The notes below the pieces were generated by a model that had not been told where the DNA came from, did no database searches, and saw only the letters and a list, made by a program, of their open reading frames with translations. Below are positions 1 through 10,800 of a DNA stretch of 64,000 nucleotides, one piece after another. A program made the translations under genes and the position numbers. Positions within the stretch are counted from its first letter, which is position 1. Every line of letters starts with the position of its first letter. The DNA is from Phycisphaerales bacterium (lineage in GTDB: Bacteria > Planctomycetota > Phycisphaerae > Phycisphaerales > SM1A02). Where the stretch lies: positions 152,874-216,873 of the forward strand of contig JAQWNP010000002.1 in NCBI GenBank assembly GCA_029268515.1, in the 5' to 3' direction.

Positions 1-507
1 TTGGTATTGGCTACGATGATGATTCCATTTCCAGTACTGATGGCACCACTCTATTTGCTCTTTAAGCAGATTGGTCTCATCGGCACCTTCCTCCCGCTGT
101 GGTTGCCCTCATTCTTTGGTGGCGCTTTTAGCATTTTTCTATTGCGACAGTTCTTTATGGGTATTCCCCGTGAGCTCGATGAGGCAGCCATGCTTGACGG
201 TTGTTCACATGCCGGTGTGTTTTGGCGCATTACCCTGCCATTAGCAAAGCCAGCACTGGCGGTTGTTGCTTTGCTCCAGTTTATTTTCTGTTGGAATGAC
301 TTCGTTGGACCACTGATCTTCCTGAACCACGAACACCAGTACACCTTGGCTTTAGGTTTGTATATGTTCCAGTCTCAACATGGTGGTACGCCATGGAATC
401 TCATCATGGCTGCAAGTGCCATGATTATCATTCCGGTCTTGGTGCTCTTCCTACTCTTCCAGCGTTCCTTGATCGAAGGCATCGCTACACAGGGCGTCAA
501 AGAGTAG
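1..507 (+). CDS. Carbohydrate ABC transporter permease, MalG type (3' part)
   Basis: Inner-membrane permease of a CUT1-type sugar importer. The reading frame is already open at the first base, so this is only the C-terminal ~168 residues of a protein of usually 270-300. Visible are several hydrophobic segments and the EAA loop that docks the ATPase (DEAAMLDGCSHAGVFWRITL, about residues 60-79). The C-terminus (EGIATQGVKE) is typical of MalG-like permeases. The stop lies 8 bases from the stop of the convergent beta-mannosidase, and a MalK-type ATPase follows at 3111. This suggests mannoside or manno-oligosaccharide uptake, but the substrate is inferred from the neighbours only. The partner permease and binding protein would lie to the left of the window. 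Confidence 0.9.
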   Translation: MVLATMMIPFPVLMAPLYLLFKQIGLIGTFLPLWLPSFFGGAFSIFLLRQFFMGIPRELDEAAMLDGCSHAGVFWRITLPLAKPALAVVALLQFIFCWNDFVGPLIFLNHEHQYTLALGLYMFQSQHGGTPWNLIMAASAMIIIPVLVLFLLFQRSLIEGIATQGVKE

Positions 508-515
508 TGATTGCC

Positions 516-2996
516 TCAGGACATCTGAGCATGCCAGAATACTGGCGCTGTGGTGAGTTGGCTGAGTTGTAGTTTGTGGTCACTGGTGATTGCGAAGGTG
601 TGTGACTGACCAGGTCCTAGCGTGACGAGCTGTTCGCTACAAGTGGCCAAGGGGTCGACGAGGTCCACACGCAAGATGATGTCACGAATCAGTGTGTGGG
701 CTTTGATCCACAAGAGTGTGCCTGCATTCGTGTGCTCTACTGTTGCGTCGAATTGAGGCTCGGGATAAGAAAGTGCCTTATCAGCTGCAAAGAACCACAC
801 TGTTTCTAGGCCATCACCCTCGATCCGCAAAAGTTCATTCGTTGGATTGTCGGGTTGTCCAAGCAGCGAATCGAGCGCTGCGACTGGCTCTGCGGTGCGC
901 GGGGGTATTCGGATTGCGAGAGAAGCAGAATTGATTTCTCGTCCGTCAAAGTCGAGTCGCTGGCCGGCCAGTGTGATGGACCATGTTTCATCTTCGTCGT
1001 TAATGACAAAGAGCACGGGCTGTCCATTGACATCGTGAACGGCCAGGGTGCGCGGCGCCAGGACACGTCGCACTGCATACCAAAGTGGTTTGAGTCGACC
1101 AGCGACGTCAATGGCCGACCATGAGTGACCCGCCCAGCAATCATTGAGTTGCCAGAACAATGAACCACCACAGATCTTGCTGTGGCAGCGGTTCCAACTC
1201 AAGCCGAGGCTCACCGATCGAGCTTGCAGTGCTTGTGCCTGGCCATGCCAGACGTAGAAATTGTCAGTGGCCGTAAATACCTGCGCCATTGGTTTTTCAT
1301 AACGAACAAGATTGCCCCCCGCGGCGCGCTGGCGATGTTCCATCCAGCGGTGGTCCAAAGTGTGCGGGTCGTGGTCGATCGCTTCTTGAAGTGTGGCTAA
1401 GTTTGGTGGTGATTGATGGCCGAACTCTGCGACAAAGCGAGGAAGAAGTGTTCGGTAGCCAGCCATCTCCACATCCCAGTTATGGCGGGGACCACAATCT
1501 AATTCCTGGGCATGTGTTTCAAGATCACCAGACCAAGGTGTGCTGGGTACATATGGACGTGTTGGATCCCACATGGCAAGAATGTCAGGTAACACATGCG
1601 TGTAGAATCCCGCGCCCCAGGACAACTCCGGTTTGAGATCATCAGCAAACCCCCAACTCTGATAGGCCCACACGCATTCATTGCTGCCGCAATACAACAC
1701 AACGCTTGGATGGGCAGCCAGGCGACAGACGGCGGCAATGGCTTCTTCTTTAACCAGTTGTTCAAAAGGTGGATCTTCAGGGTAGGTGGCGCAGGCAAAC
1801 ATAAAGTCTTGCCAGACCAAGATGCCCCGCTCATCACAGATGTCATAGAACGCGTCATCTTCATAGATGCCGCCACCCCATACACGCAACATGTTCATGT
1901 TGGCATCACAGGCTTGCTCAATACGCTGTCGATAACGCTGTGTGGTCATGGCTGCTGGAAAGAGATCTTCAGGAATCCAATTGGCCCCCTGACAAAAGAC
2001 CTCTTTGCCGTTGACCATCAATGCAAACGAGGTGCCTGCCTGATCTGGTGTTTGGCGGAGTTCAACTTGGCGTACACCGAGCCGCCCTTGCCATGCGTCA
2101 AGCACTTGGCTGTCTTGGCTGAGCTCAATGTGCAAGTCATAAAGAGGTTGTAATCCATGACCGCGTGGCCACCACAGTTCTGGCTGCAGCCAGTCGAGTG
2201 TGATGACATGATCAGATGCGTCGTGTTGGCAGTCCATTGATTTGGATGCCACCGACTTGCCTTGAATCGTGGCCGTGGCTTTCAGTTGGAGAGGTTCGTT
2301 GTGCTTGAGACGATGATCGAGCCTCACATGAATATCGACGGTCGCTGCTGTTGACGAAGCTTCAGTGATCAAGGGGCGCACAGAGTCGATTCGAGCGCTG
2401 CTTAGTCCTTCAAGATAGAGATCACGCCAGATACCACTGGTGGCTACTTGAGGTCCCCAATCCCATCCAAAGTTGCAGGCGCTCTTACGAATGAAGTTGT
2501 AAGGTGACCAAGGGAAGTTTGCTGGTCGCGGACCAAGTTGTTCAGAAAGTGATTGGGCGTATGCCACCGGCGACTCAAATTCGATCGTCAGTTGATTGCG
2601 CCCTGATTGCAGCGCCTCGGTGATATGAAAGCGGTGACGATGGAACATGTTTGCGGCGCTGCCAACGGGCTTTCCATTGACAGATACTTTGGCGACCGTA
2701 TCAAGACCTTCGCAGACAAGATCAACCTGTGGCTGGTCATGCAATTCTGGATCCGCATCAAAATCACATTGATAGCGCCATGCGGTGCGTCCAATCCAAG
2801 CCAGGTCATCTTCAGCTTGGTTGTGGCGCGGGTCTTCGATCAGGCCAGCAGTCAGAAGATCCAGATGCACGCATCCTGGGACCGTGGCAGCGATCGGTAG
2901 TGCGTTGGCGACTTCAGGGGGCAGCTCGGTTGCCTCTGGCGCGTCAAGCTGCCAATGTGCGGATGTCAGATGTTGTCGGTTGAGGGAGCTGGGCAT
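516..2996 (-). CDS. Beta-mannosidase, glycoside hydrolase family 2
   Basis: Hydrolyses terminal beta-D-mannose from manno-oligosaccharides or N-glycan cores. The 826 residues show the GH2 order: N-terminal jelly roll (LDLLTAGLIEDP, then AWIGRTAWRYQCDF), Ig-like domains, then the TIM barrel starting near NGKEVFCQGANWIPEDLF. The acid/base Glu is in GSNEC (about residue 440) and the nucleophile Glu in FVAEFG (about residue 524). WGGGIYEDDAFYD and LVWQDFMFACATYP are characteristic of beta-mannosidases rather than beta-galactosidases. The frame extends upstream to 3089, but the start at 2996 (MPSSLNRQHL) removes an unlikely leader and fits the family. No signal peptide is seen, so it is probably cytoplasmic, acting on imported sugar. 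It is divergent from the ATPase at 3111. Confidence 0.9.
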   Translation of the reverse strand: MPSSLNRQHLTSAHWQLDAPEATELPPEVANALPIAATVPGCVHLDLLTAGLIEDPRHNQAEDDLAWIGRTAWRYQCDFDADPELHDQPQVDLVCEGLDTVAKVSVNGKPVGSAANMFHRHRFHITEALQSGRNQLTIEFESPVAYAQSLSEQLGPRPANFPWSPYNFIRKSACNFGWDWGPQVATSGIWRDLYLEGLSSARIDSVRPLITEASSTAATVDIHVRLDHRLKHNEPLQLKATATIQGKSVASKSMDCQHDASDHVITLDWLQPELWWPRGHGLQPLYDLHIELSQDSQVLDAWQGRLGVRQVELRQTPDQAGTSFALMVNGKEVFCQGANWIPEDLFPAAMTTQRYRQRIEQACDANMNMLRVWGGGIYEDDAFYDICDERGILVWQDFMFACATYPEDPPFEQLVKEEAIAAVCRLAAHPSVVLYCGSNECVWAYQSWGFADDLKPELSWGAGFYTHVLPDILAMWDPTRPYVPSTPWSGDLETHAQELDCGPRHNWDVEMAGYRTLLPRFVAEFGHQSPPNLATLQEAIDHDPHTLDHRWMEHRQRAAGGNLVRYEKPMAQVFTATDNFYVWHGQAQALQARSVSLGLSWNRCHSKICGGSLFWQLNDCWAGHSWSAIDVAGRLKPLWYAVRRVLAPRTLAVHDVNGQPVLFVINDEDETWSITLAGQRLDFDGREINSASLAIRIPPRTAEPVAALDSLLGQPDNPTNELLRIEGDGLETVWFFAADKALSYPEPQFDATVEHTNAGTLLWIKAHTLIRDIILRVDLVDPLATCSEQLVTLGPGQSHTFAITSDHKLQLSQLTTAPVFWHAQMS

Positions 2997-3110
2997 GTCT
3001 TTTCTGTAGGCTAGGGTCAGAAGGCATGTTACCTGCGCGGCCCATTGCAGTGCAGGGATGAATACTCGACCATATAGCAGCGGCCCCAATCAAACCTACT
3101 TCAGTGCTCT

Positions 3111-4214
3111 ATGCCCCAAGTCGTTCTCAATCACGTTTCCAAGGAATATGCCAACGGCGTCTTGGCCGTCGATGATGTCAGTTTTGATGTCAATCAGGGT
3201 GAGTTCTTGGTGTTGGTTGGACCATCCGGATGCGGGAAGTCAACCGCCCTTCGCTTGGTGGCTGGGCTCGAACGTCTGACCAGTGGGCGCGTTGATATTG
3301 CCGACCGCGAGGTGAGTGATTTGCCACCACGTCAACGTGATGTGGCGATGGTCTTTCAAAACTATGCACTCTACCCCCACATGACGGTTGCTAAGAATAT
3401 GGGCTTTGCACTGAAGATGCGTCGCATCCCAAAGGCAGACATTGAAAAGCGTGTGGCAGAGGCTGCAGAGATGTTGGGTATCAAGGACTTACTCAACAGA
3501 AAGCCCAAGGCACTTTCTGGTGGTCAGCAACAACGGGTTGCGTTGGGCCGCGCCATCGTACGTCAACCAGCAGCCTTTCTCTTTGATGAGCCGCTATCGA
3601 ATCTCGACGCCCAGCTTCGTTTGACCATGCGCACAGAAATTAAAGCTTTGCAGCGACGTATCGGTACCGCCACGATTTATGTCACCCATGATCAAGAAGA
3701 GGCCATGGGACTTGCTGATCGCTTGGCCATTATGGAGCAGGGACAGTTACAGCAGTTAGGTACGCCCATGGAAGCGTACACCAAGCCATGTAATCGTTTT
3801 GTGGCGTCTTTCATTGGCTCGCCCACGATGAATTTTCTTGATGGACATCTGGTGCAGCGCGATGGCAAGATGTTCTTTTGTGAACGAGCAGAAGGTGCTG
3901 AGATTTTGGTTCCCGAGCCTCATGCAACGGCGTTATCAAAGGCTAATGTCGATCAAGTGGTGATGGCGGTGCGGCCGCAAGGGCTGACGCCCGGGCAAGC
4001 ACCCTCGATGCTGACGCTGCAGGTAGAAGTGGCGGAATCGCTTGGCGAAAGCACCGACTTGATTGGTGTGACCAGCGCCGGTCAGCCCATGATCGCCCGT
4101 GTTGATGCACGCTTAGCTACGCAGGCGGCGCAGATGCCACTGGCAATTGATCCTGACAAACTCTTTTTCTTTGAGCCCGGCCCTTTCGGAGCCCTACTTG
4201 CTTCAACGGCCTAG
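3111..4214 (+). CDS. Sugar ABC transporter ATP-binding protein, MalK/UgpC type
   Basis: Cytoplasmic ATPase driving a CUT1 sugar importer. The 367 residues show Walker [10 protein letters not shown] (about 38-46), Q-loop ([13 protein letters not shown]), signature LSGGQQQR, Walker [12 protein letters not shown], and switch His in [10 protein letters not shown]-terminal TOBE/OB region of ~130 residues ([18 protein letters not shown]) is typical of the MalK/UgpC/MsmK group. Such ATPases often serve several importers. Its closeness to the permease (1-507) and the beta-mannosidase suggests a mannoside system, though the gene stands alone on its strand. Its last 4 bases overlap the end of the convergent Bax-inhibitor-like gene. 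Confidence 0.92.
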   Translation: MPQVVLNHVSKEYANGVLAVDDVSFDVNQGEFLVLVGPSGCGKSTALRLVAGLERLTSGRVDIADREVSDLPPRQRDVAMVFQNYALYPHMTVAKNMGFALKMRRIPKADIEKRVAEAAEMLGIKDLLNRKPKALSGGQQQRVALGRAIVRQPAAFLFDEPLSNLDAQLRLTMRTEIKALQRRIGTATIYVTHDQEEAMGLADRLAIMEQGQLQQLGTPMEAYTKPCNRFVASFIGSPTMNFLDGHLVQRDGKMFFCERAEGAEILVPEPHATALSKANVDQVVMAVRPQGLTPGQAPSMLTLQVEVAESLGESTDLIGVTSAGQPMIARVDARLATQAAQMPLAIDPDKLFFFEPGPFGALLASTA

Positions 4215-5038
4215 TCGTTACCACCTGTCAGCACCGTCATTCGAGCAACAAGTTTGAGGGCTTCAAAGTAGATCCACACCAGTGAGACCAGCAGTGCAAA
4301 GGCGCCGAACCATTCAAAGGCCTTGGGCTGTCGCTTTTCCACAATGTCTTCACAGAGTTTGAAGTCCATGATCAAGCCCATCGCAGCAACACCAAGTACC
4401 AGGATGTTGAAACCCAGTCCGACCCATGCCCATGTCGTGGGCTGGCCACCTTCAATGCCAGCAAAGGGTGAGATGAAAGGTAGACCAATCGAAGGCTCGA
4501 TAAAGCTCACAATGAATGAAGCGATAAAGGTCAAGAATATGCCACCCATTAAGACCACGAAAACGCTTTGGAAGAGACGTGTGGGCTTGAGTATCTTGGC
4601 CTTGTAAAGCGAGAGCATTGAAACCATGATGCACAACGTGATGATGAATGCCTGTAAGGCAACACCATGAGAGACTTGATACCCACCTTGCTCAAGAGCG
4701 TTGCTGATGACGTAGGTAAAGCCGCCTAAGAAGACCCCTTGCAGAATTGCATAGGGCGGGGCGAGCCACTTCGCTCTGGCGGGGTTGGCACCGATTGCAA
4801 AAGCAGCGATCAGCCCAAAGATTAAACTCCCAATCATGGCGACCCACAAAATCCAAGGAATGGTCGGTGTCACCGCGTACCCAACCACACCGCCAATGAT
4901 GGTGATGGTGACCAAGATCGCAGTCTTGTTGACAATGCCAGAGATCTCTGCAGTCGCGGTCTGCTCATAGGAAGCCATTTGAGGTCCGGAGCGGGCGTAT
5001 TTGGTCAGGGCTGGATTACTTGATCGCATATTGAGCAT
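4211..5038 (-). CDS. Bax inhibitor-1/YccA family membrane protein
   Basis: Polytopic inner-membrane protein of 275 residues with about seven hydrophobic segments. The N-terminus [12 protein letters not shown] and the middle region match the bacterial BaxI_1 branch of the Bax inhibitor-1 family. Eukaryotic members modulate cell death and calcium leak; the bacterial function is poorly known, and YccA of E. coli interacts with FtsH. The frame extends upstream to 5167, but family members begin at or near MRSSNP, so 5038 (MLNMRSSNP) or 5029 is the likely start. It is divergent from the glycosyltransferase at 5178 and overlaps the preceding ATPase gene tail to tail. Confidence 0.85.
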   Translation of the reverse strand: MLNMRSSNPALTKYARSGPQMASYEQTATAEISGIVNKTAILVTITIIGGVVGYAVTPTIPWILWVAMIGSLIFGLIAAFAIGANPARAKWLAPPYAILQGVFLGGFTYVISNALEQGGYQVSHGVALQAFIITLCIMVSMLSLYKAKILKPTRLFQSVFVVLMGGIFLTFIASFIVSFIEPSIGLPFISPFAGIEGGQPTTWAWVGLGFNILVLGVAAMGLIMDFKLCEDIVEKRQPKAFEWFGAFALLVSLVWIYFEALKLVARMTVLTGGND

Positions 5039-5177
5039 GGTTTGGTGCTGTTCCACGAATAGAGTTTGAATTGTGAGTCGTCTGAAAGGCTCATCGGCAC
5101 AGTGCCGCGGCCCAGTCCAGGCAACCTGAGAGCTCATTATAGTAGGCAGATGAAGTGGCATTACCAAGCACCTTGAG

Positions 5178-6707
5178 GTGAGCCCCCTCCTGTGCTGGGT
5201 AGCCCTGCCTTACCATGCTGAGGTGCCGCATCCCAATAACCAACCAGATTCCGATTGCCTGCCCCCGTGCGGGGGATGGTTGTACTGGCTTTCACTGATT
5301 GGGGCCGCAGTTGGCTTAGGGCTCACGGCCTGGGCACTGGCCAAGATGGATATGACTGATGGTCATGGCGGCTCGGCTGGACTTTGGCGATGGTGGCTGG
5401 CGCTGGGCGTGGGTTGGCTAAGCCTCACAGGTTTGGCACGCTGGTTGTGGCGGCGCGATGGTCCGGTTTTGTTTCGATGGCGCGACGTGCTGCTCTTGGT
5501 CTTCGTTGCCATCGCGGTGCGTGTGGTGGTTGTGGCCACCAGTCAACCGCAGTTAAGCGACGACGTGTATCGGTATGTGGTCGATGGCCAGGCGGTGGCT
5601 CATGGTGACAGCCCGTATGTTGCAACGCCACTGCAGCGTGCTCAGCAGTTGATCAATGACGGGGCGCCGATGTGGCCGGGTGAGGATGAAGTGCTTGCTC
5701 ATGTGAACAATCCAGAGTTACACACGATCTACTTGCCGACAAGTCAGTGGGTGTTTGGTTTCAGCGCCACGGTTGCCAATAATACAGGTGCGGTTTCTGC
5801 ATCTGAACAGGTTGAGATCCAGCGTTATGTATTGAGTCTCATTGATGTGTTGGTGATCTGTTTGCTGTTGGTCATCGCTTGGCGGCACAAACGAAGTATT
5901 TGGTGGGTGGCGTTGTACGCCTGGCATCCCTTGGTGGTCACCGAAGTGGCTGGTTCGGGACACCAAGAACCAATCGGGCTGTTCTTTCTCGTGCTCGCTC
6001 TGTTCCTTGTAGAGATGACCCCACGCGCTTGGTGGATATGGATTGTGCCACTGGCACTTTCAGTCTTCGTCAAACCGATCACTGTCTTTATTGCACCAGT
6101 GCTGCTGCGACGCAGTCCACCACTTCATTGGTTGGGCGCGCTGGTGTTGGGCATCATCGTTTGTTTTTTGGTCGCCAGCCCATTTGTGTTTGCTGGAAGT
6201 GAGTTCTTTACCAACCTTTGGGCCACGACATCACGGTTTACCCTGAAGTGGGCGCACTTTGGCAGCGTCTATGAACCACTGCTTTGGTTGATTGAGCGTG
6301 TTGGATCGGTTGGGAACGGTTGGACCAATGACAGCCAAGAACAGTTGGCTCGGGGCTGTTGTATTTTTCTTTTGCTAGCGATCATTTGCTGGGTGGTGTT
6401 CAAAGGGCTGCCCAAATGGTCAGCGGCGCGCATTATTTTGTTTGCAATGGTGCTTCTCTCACCAGCGGCCCACCCCTGGTATTTGCTGTGGCCGTTGGTG
6501 ATGATGCCGATCGTGCCGAGCGCGGCCTTGTGGATTGCCTCACTGACAATCAGCTTTGGATATGCCGCATGGCTTCGTCCCAATGACTGGGAAGTGTCGT
6601 GGTGGGTCTTTTTGATTGCATATGTGCCGGTGTATGTTGCTCTTGCCTGGAGTCTCATCAGACGTGTAGGGCCGGATCGCTCCGAAGGTCGCCATGGCAA
6701 CGTATGA
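5178..6707 (+). CDS. Multi-spanning membrane glycosyltransferase (GT87/MptB-like)
   Basis: About 509 residues and roughly 11-12 transmembrane segments. The periplasmic motif after the second or third segment (QLSDDVYRYVVDGQAVAHG, about residues 124-142, with paired Asp and an RY-xxDG element) is characteristic of GT-C polyprenyl-phosphate-dependent mannosyl/glycosyltransferases such as DUF2029/GT87 and MptB relatives. These move sugars from lipid carriers to acceptors on the outer face of the inner membrane. Donor and acceptor cannot be told from the sequence. The start is uncertain: the frame opens with GTG at 5178, and another GTG at 5223 would remove a Pro-rich, non-hydrophobic leader. The next gene begins 31 bases downstream. 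Confidence 0.75.
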   Translation: MSPLLCWVALPYHAEVPHPNNQPDSDCLPPCGGWLYWLSLIGAAVGLGLTAWALAKMDMTDGHGGSAGLWRWWLALGVGWLSLTGLARWLWRRDGPVLFRWRDVLLLVFVAIAVRVVVVATSQPQLSDDVYRYVVDGQAVAHGDSPYVATPLQRAQQLINDGAPMWPGEDEVLAHVNNPELHTIYLPTSQWVFGFSATVANNTGAVSASEQVEIQRYVLSLIDVLVICLLLVIAWRHKRSIWWVALYAWHPLVVTEVAGSGHQEPIGLFFLVLALFLVEMTPRAWWIWIVPLALSVFVKPITVFIAPVLLRRSPPLHWLGALVLGIIVCFLVASPFVFAGSEFFTNLWATTSRFTLKWAHFGSVYEPLLWLIERVGSVGNGWTNDSQEQLARGCCIFLLLAIICWVVFKGLPKWSAARIILFAMVLLSPAAHPWYLLWPLVMMPIVPSAALWIASLTISFGYAAWLRPNDWEVSWWVFLIAYVPVYVALAWSLIRRVGPDRSEGRHGNV

Positions 6708-6738
6708 TGCAAAAAGAGTCAAACCAGGAGTCAAAGAG

Positions 6739-7845
6739 ATGAACGTGGGTGATCTGGTCGCAGCAATGCAATCGATAGCGCCGCTTGAGGGTAGCTGTGA
6801 TTGGGACAACACTGGCCTCTTGGTAGGCCAAGGCGATTGGAGCGCCGATCGACTCTTGTTGACCATTGACTTGACGCCAGCGGTATTGGAAGAGGCGATT
6901 GCAAAGAAGTGCGATGCAGTTGTGAGTTATCATCCGCCAATTTTTGCGCCCATGAGCCGTTTGAGTGGCGACGGTACAGCTGGACTGGTGTTGTCAGCCG
7001 CTACCGCAGGCTTGGCAATCTACGCGCCGCACACCGCATTGGATGCCGCTGCCAATGGCATCACTGATTGGTTCGCCGCGAGTGTTGGTGAAGGGCAGAT
7101 CACACCACTTGTCTCAACATCCTTCGATACCAGTAGTGATATGTGCAAGCTCGTGACCTTTGTTCCTGAAGGGCACACTGATCAGATACGCGCCGCTCTT
7201 TATAAAGTTGGCTGTGGTGCCATTGGAGACTATGAATCTTGCTCGTTCAAGATCTCAGGAACCGGTACCTTCTTGCCTGGCCAGTCAACCAATCCCGTGG
7301 TTGGTGGGGTTGGAAACTTAGAGATGGTTGATGAGCATCGACTTGAGATGGTGTGTCAAAAGGACAACTTGTCTGCTGCCGTTGATGCGCTTAGAGAAAA
7401 TCATCCTTATGAAGAGGTGCCGGTTGATATTTATCCGTTGCTGGCACTACCAAAGGCCACCACTGGGCCTGGTCGGATGATTGACCTGGCCCACACTCAA
7501 AAATTAGAACAACTGATCGATCCAATCAAAGCTCATCTTGGTGTCGACTCACTTCGCGTTGCAGCAGCTGATACCAAAGACATCAAACGCGTTGGTGTTT
7601 GCTGTGGTGCTGGTGGATCACTCATGAAAGATGCCATGATTGCCGGTTGCCAGCTTTTTGTGACTGGCGAGGCACGTCATCACGATGTACTGGCGGCCAC
7701 TGAACGTGGCATGAGCGTTGTACTTGCTGGGCATACCAATACGGAAAGAGGCTACCTACCAATTCTTGATCAACGCCTCAGTGCGATGGGGTCATGGACC
7801 GTTGATATTGCCAATGCTGATCAGATACCTTGGCAGACGCGCTAG
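6739..7845 (+). CDS. Nif3-like dinuclear metal centre protein (DUF34/YbgI family)
   Basis: 368-residue member of the Nif3/YbgI family, toroidal hexamers with a di-metal site. Metal-site motifs are visible: CDAVVSYHPPIFAP near the N-terminus, an APHTALDA element, and GEARHHDVLAA plus LAGHTNTERG near the C-terminus. The middle (about residues 135-245) is the PII/CutA-like inserted domain found in long members of the family. Function is not settled; a cyclohydrolase or metal-insertion role has been proposed. Start at 6739 is preferred over the upstream ATG at 6694 because AGGAG sits 8 bases before it. Its last 4 bases overlap the convergent AsmA-like gene. Confidence 0.85.
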   Translation: MNVGDLVAAMQSIAPLEGSCDWDNTGLLVGQGDWSADRLLLTIDLTPAVLEEAIAKKCDAVVSYHPPIFAPMSRLSGDGTAGLVLSAATAGLAIYAPHTALDAAANGITDWFAASVGEGQITPLVSTSFDTSSDMCKLVTFVPEGHTDQIRAALYKVGCGAIGDYESCSFKISGTGTFLPGQSTNPVVGGVGNLEMVDEHRLEMVCQKDNLSAAVDALRENHPYEEVPVDIYPLLALPKATTGPGRMIDLAHTQKLEQLIDPIKAHLGVDSLRVAAADTKDIKRVGVCCGAGGSLMKDAMIAGCQLFVTGEARHHDVLAATERGMSVVLAGHTNTERGYLPILDQRLSAMGSWTVDIANADQIPWQTR

Positions 7846-10800
7846 TTTCCATCATTACGCCGTCGCAGCGTATTTTGAAGTGTAGCGCGGAGAATAAACT
7901 TCGCGAGATCGAAATTTGAACTGAGTTTCCATTTGGCGTTTCCGATAGGGCCAACATATTCCATGGGCACCTCTTCATCACTGACATACGGACGCAGTTC
8001 AGAGATCACATCACCCAGCGCATAGATAGGTAGTTTGGTGGTCATGTCGATTTCATTGGTTACAAAGTTGATCTTGCCAGAGATCGGAAAATTGAACTTA
8101 TCAACATGCACTGCAAAGGGCTCGTAAACCATAACTCCATCGGTAATGTTGGCTGTGATTGGATCAATTGACCCCTTGATCTGCTTGGCGTGGGAACTCT
8201 GTGCGGCGCTCAGCGCTAACATGAGTGGAAGCCCGCTATCAAACGTGACCTCTCCAACAGTCAGTTTCAGTTGGCCACCAAGATTTTTCATTTCGCCATT
8301 AATAGGAATAGCCGCGTCAGACCAACTCAGTCGAAGTGGTTCTTGCCCAGCATCAATGTCTCCTAGAATTGGTCCCATCTTCGACAGCACGACGGCGCGT
8401 AATAGTGGTGTAATGATCACTTGGCCCTTAAGTGGCGAGTCCGGATCAGTGCGAAGGACGCCTCCTTTGTTGACCAAAGCGGCATTCATTTGTGAATTCG
8501 TTGACTTGAGATCTAGGTTTAAGCTTCCAGTCTCTCTTGAAAAGTTGTCAATGGTCAATGAGCCACTGACAAGTTCTCCAAGGGAGGCGGTCAGCACACC
8601 ACCAAGATCAGCCGCTGCATCTAAGAGTGCGGTTGGTACCTGGGTGATTGATCCCTGAAGATCAATTTGTAGTTTCTTTGGAGTCCAAATACCTTTGCGA
8701 TTGGTAAGTCGTTCGATGGTTCCGGAAATATCAACGGTGCCCGATCCGCTTCCACCAGATGAGGCGGCCTTAAGAACAACGCCTTCAACTAAACTCTTTG
8801 TTGCGAAGTGCGCTTTGATTGGATTCAGTGACTGAACGCTTCCATCACCAGACTTAATATTAATTTGGCTCATGTTTGCCGTCAGATCAATATGTACGTC
8901 GCCCGGTTGCTCGTTCTCTGTGGAGAACATGGATAGTGGCAATTCAAGGGCATCGACCTGAAGCGACAGTGGTACATCATTGGTCACTGTAATTGCAGTG
9001 AGCTGACCAGAGGAACCAGAGCTACCTCGCACATCTCTATCTAGGATGTCACCAAGCGTTTGGCTGCTGAACACCGTTTTCAGACCCGGGCTTGTCACCT
9101 TGATCATCTCAGATGTGACCTTTACATCTGCGCGGCCGTTTAGATTCTGCATTGCAGTTGTGACAACCAGCTCGGCTGCGGACAACATCAACGCATCTTT
9201 TTCTTTCTTATTCGGCGCCAGTGTCATATTGGATTTGACGGTGATCTTTCCACTGTCGCCGGTCCATAGCCCGATTTTTCCTTTAGGCATACCCAACGCT
9301 TTTTCGAGATTGGGCGTATTAATAGAGGTAAGTTCTGCTGATCCAGTGAGGCTCTTTGAGCCATCAGATTGATGATCTAGTGAGAGCGTTGTTGCGAGAT
9401 CAGCCACCTGCCCACCTTGGGCAGCGCGCATGCGTGTTGAGACATCCGCTGCCATGGTGCCACCTTGCGCGACATCATATGAAACCGTTGCTTTGGTTCG
9501 GCGCAGCTCGACCCCATTGGGTAATGACTTCGCTAAAGAGAATGTCACCTGGTCAAGTGTCAATGATGCTTTGATTGGATCTTCAGGTGGCGCTAAACCA
9601 CCACCAAGCTTCTCGGGAAGTGAGAAGGGTTCAATCGAAGCAGTCAGGTGCGCAGGTCCAGCAAGGATCAGCGTTGGTTCTTCAAGTGTCTTCTGTAGAC
9701 CCGCAGCCATCGATGGTGTCAATGTAAGGTCTGCGTTGGCCTCAAGCACTGAAACGCCAATGGGACCAACTTGGACGCGTCCGTTGGCTGTGCCGGCGGC
9801 AGCTTGAACTGATGCAATGATCTCTCTCGCTTCTGTTGGCCCTTTTGAAGTGAGATCAACAGAAATCGCTTTGCCCAAAAGTTGCTCGGTGTTGACGTTG
9901 CCTATGGATGCGGCAAGAGACTCAATACTCTCAAGAACATCGACGGGAATATCCTTGAGCGCTATGGTGCCGATCGGAATAACACCCGGCATGTGCTGTA
10001 GTGAGCCATCTTCTTTAAGTAAATCATCGAAAGTAAGATCGATGGCCAGTGAGCCACTGCCAATGCCTGCGCCACCCTTGAGTTCAAGGTTCTTCCCAAG
10101 CCCCTTGGCATTAAAAGAGATAGACGTATCTCGTATCCGTACTGGCGAAACGTCATTGTCTTGCGAAGCGGTCAACTGGAAATTATTTTCAATGGCAAGC
10201 GTGCCTGTGCCTGTGATCTCTTCAATGCCACCACTGCTAACGCTGGTCGGAATCGTGAATTGACTAATCTCAAGCTTGGTACGTAAGACTTCGCTGACTT
10301 CTACCTTGGCGAGTCGCTTAACGGTGGCAGGGCTGATCTTAAGATCGATAGAGCCATTCCCTGATCCCCCACCGCTGGCAATGTCCTGGGTGCCCGTTAA
10401 GTTCGCCTTGAGTTGAGAACTACTGATAGCGATCGTATAGCTATTGCCATTTGTGCTCGTTGATGTGTCAGCACTTTCATTTGTTGGTGCATCTGCCGAT
10501 CCAAAGGTGCCGCTGAAATCGATTGTCTCTCCAATGTCATCCGTAAGTTGCAGTTGGGAACCCGCAACAAATGGCTGCCCGAGCGCTGTTGGCAGGTTTT
10601 TCCCCTCGATGGTGCCAATAAGATTGGCTGGAGAGAAAGAGAAATCTTGTGAAGAGCTGTTTCTGACGATCGGATCGTTCACAACTAAGTTTGTCTTGAA
10701 GGTACTCGCGCCTGAATTGGCCAATTGGGCAGATGCGTTTCCATCAATGACCAAACGTTTCGATAAATCGTCTGAAGTCATGCGCAGTGTGAACTGTTTA

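Noticed and set aside
1499..1885. Open frames on both strands inside the beta-mannosidase gene (also 1289-1636 and 1596-2153)
   Set aside because: They are shadow frames of a well-supported GH2 gene with conserved catalytic motifs.
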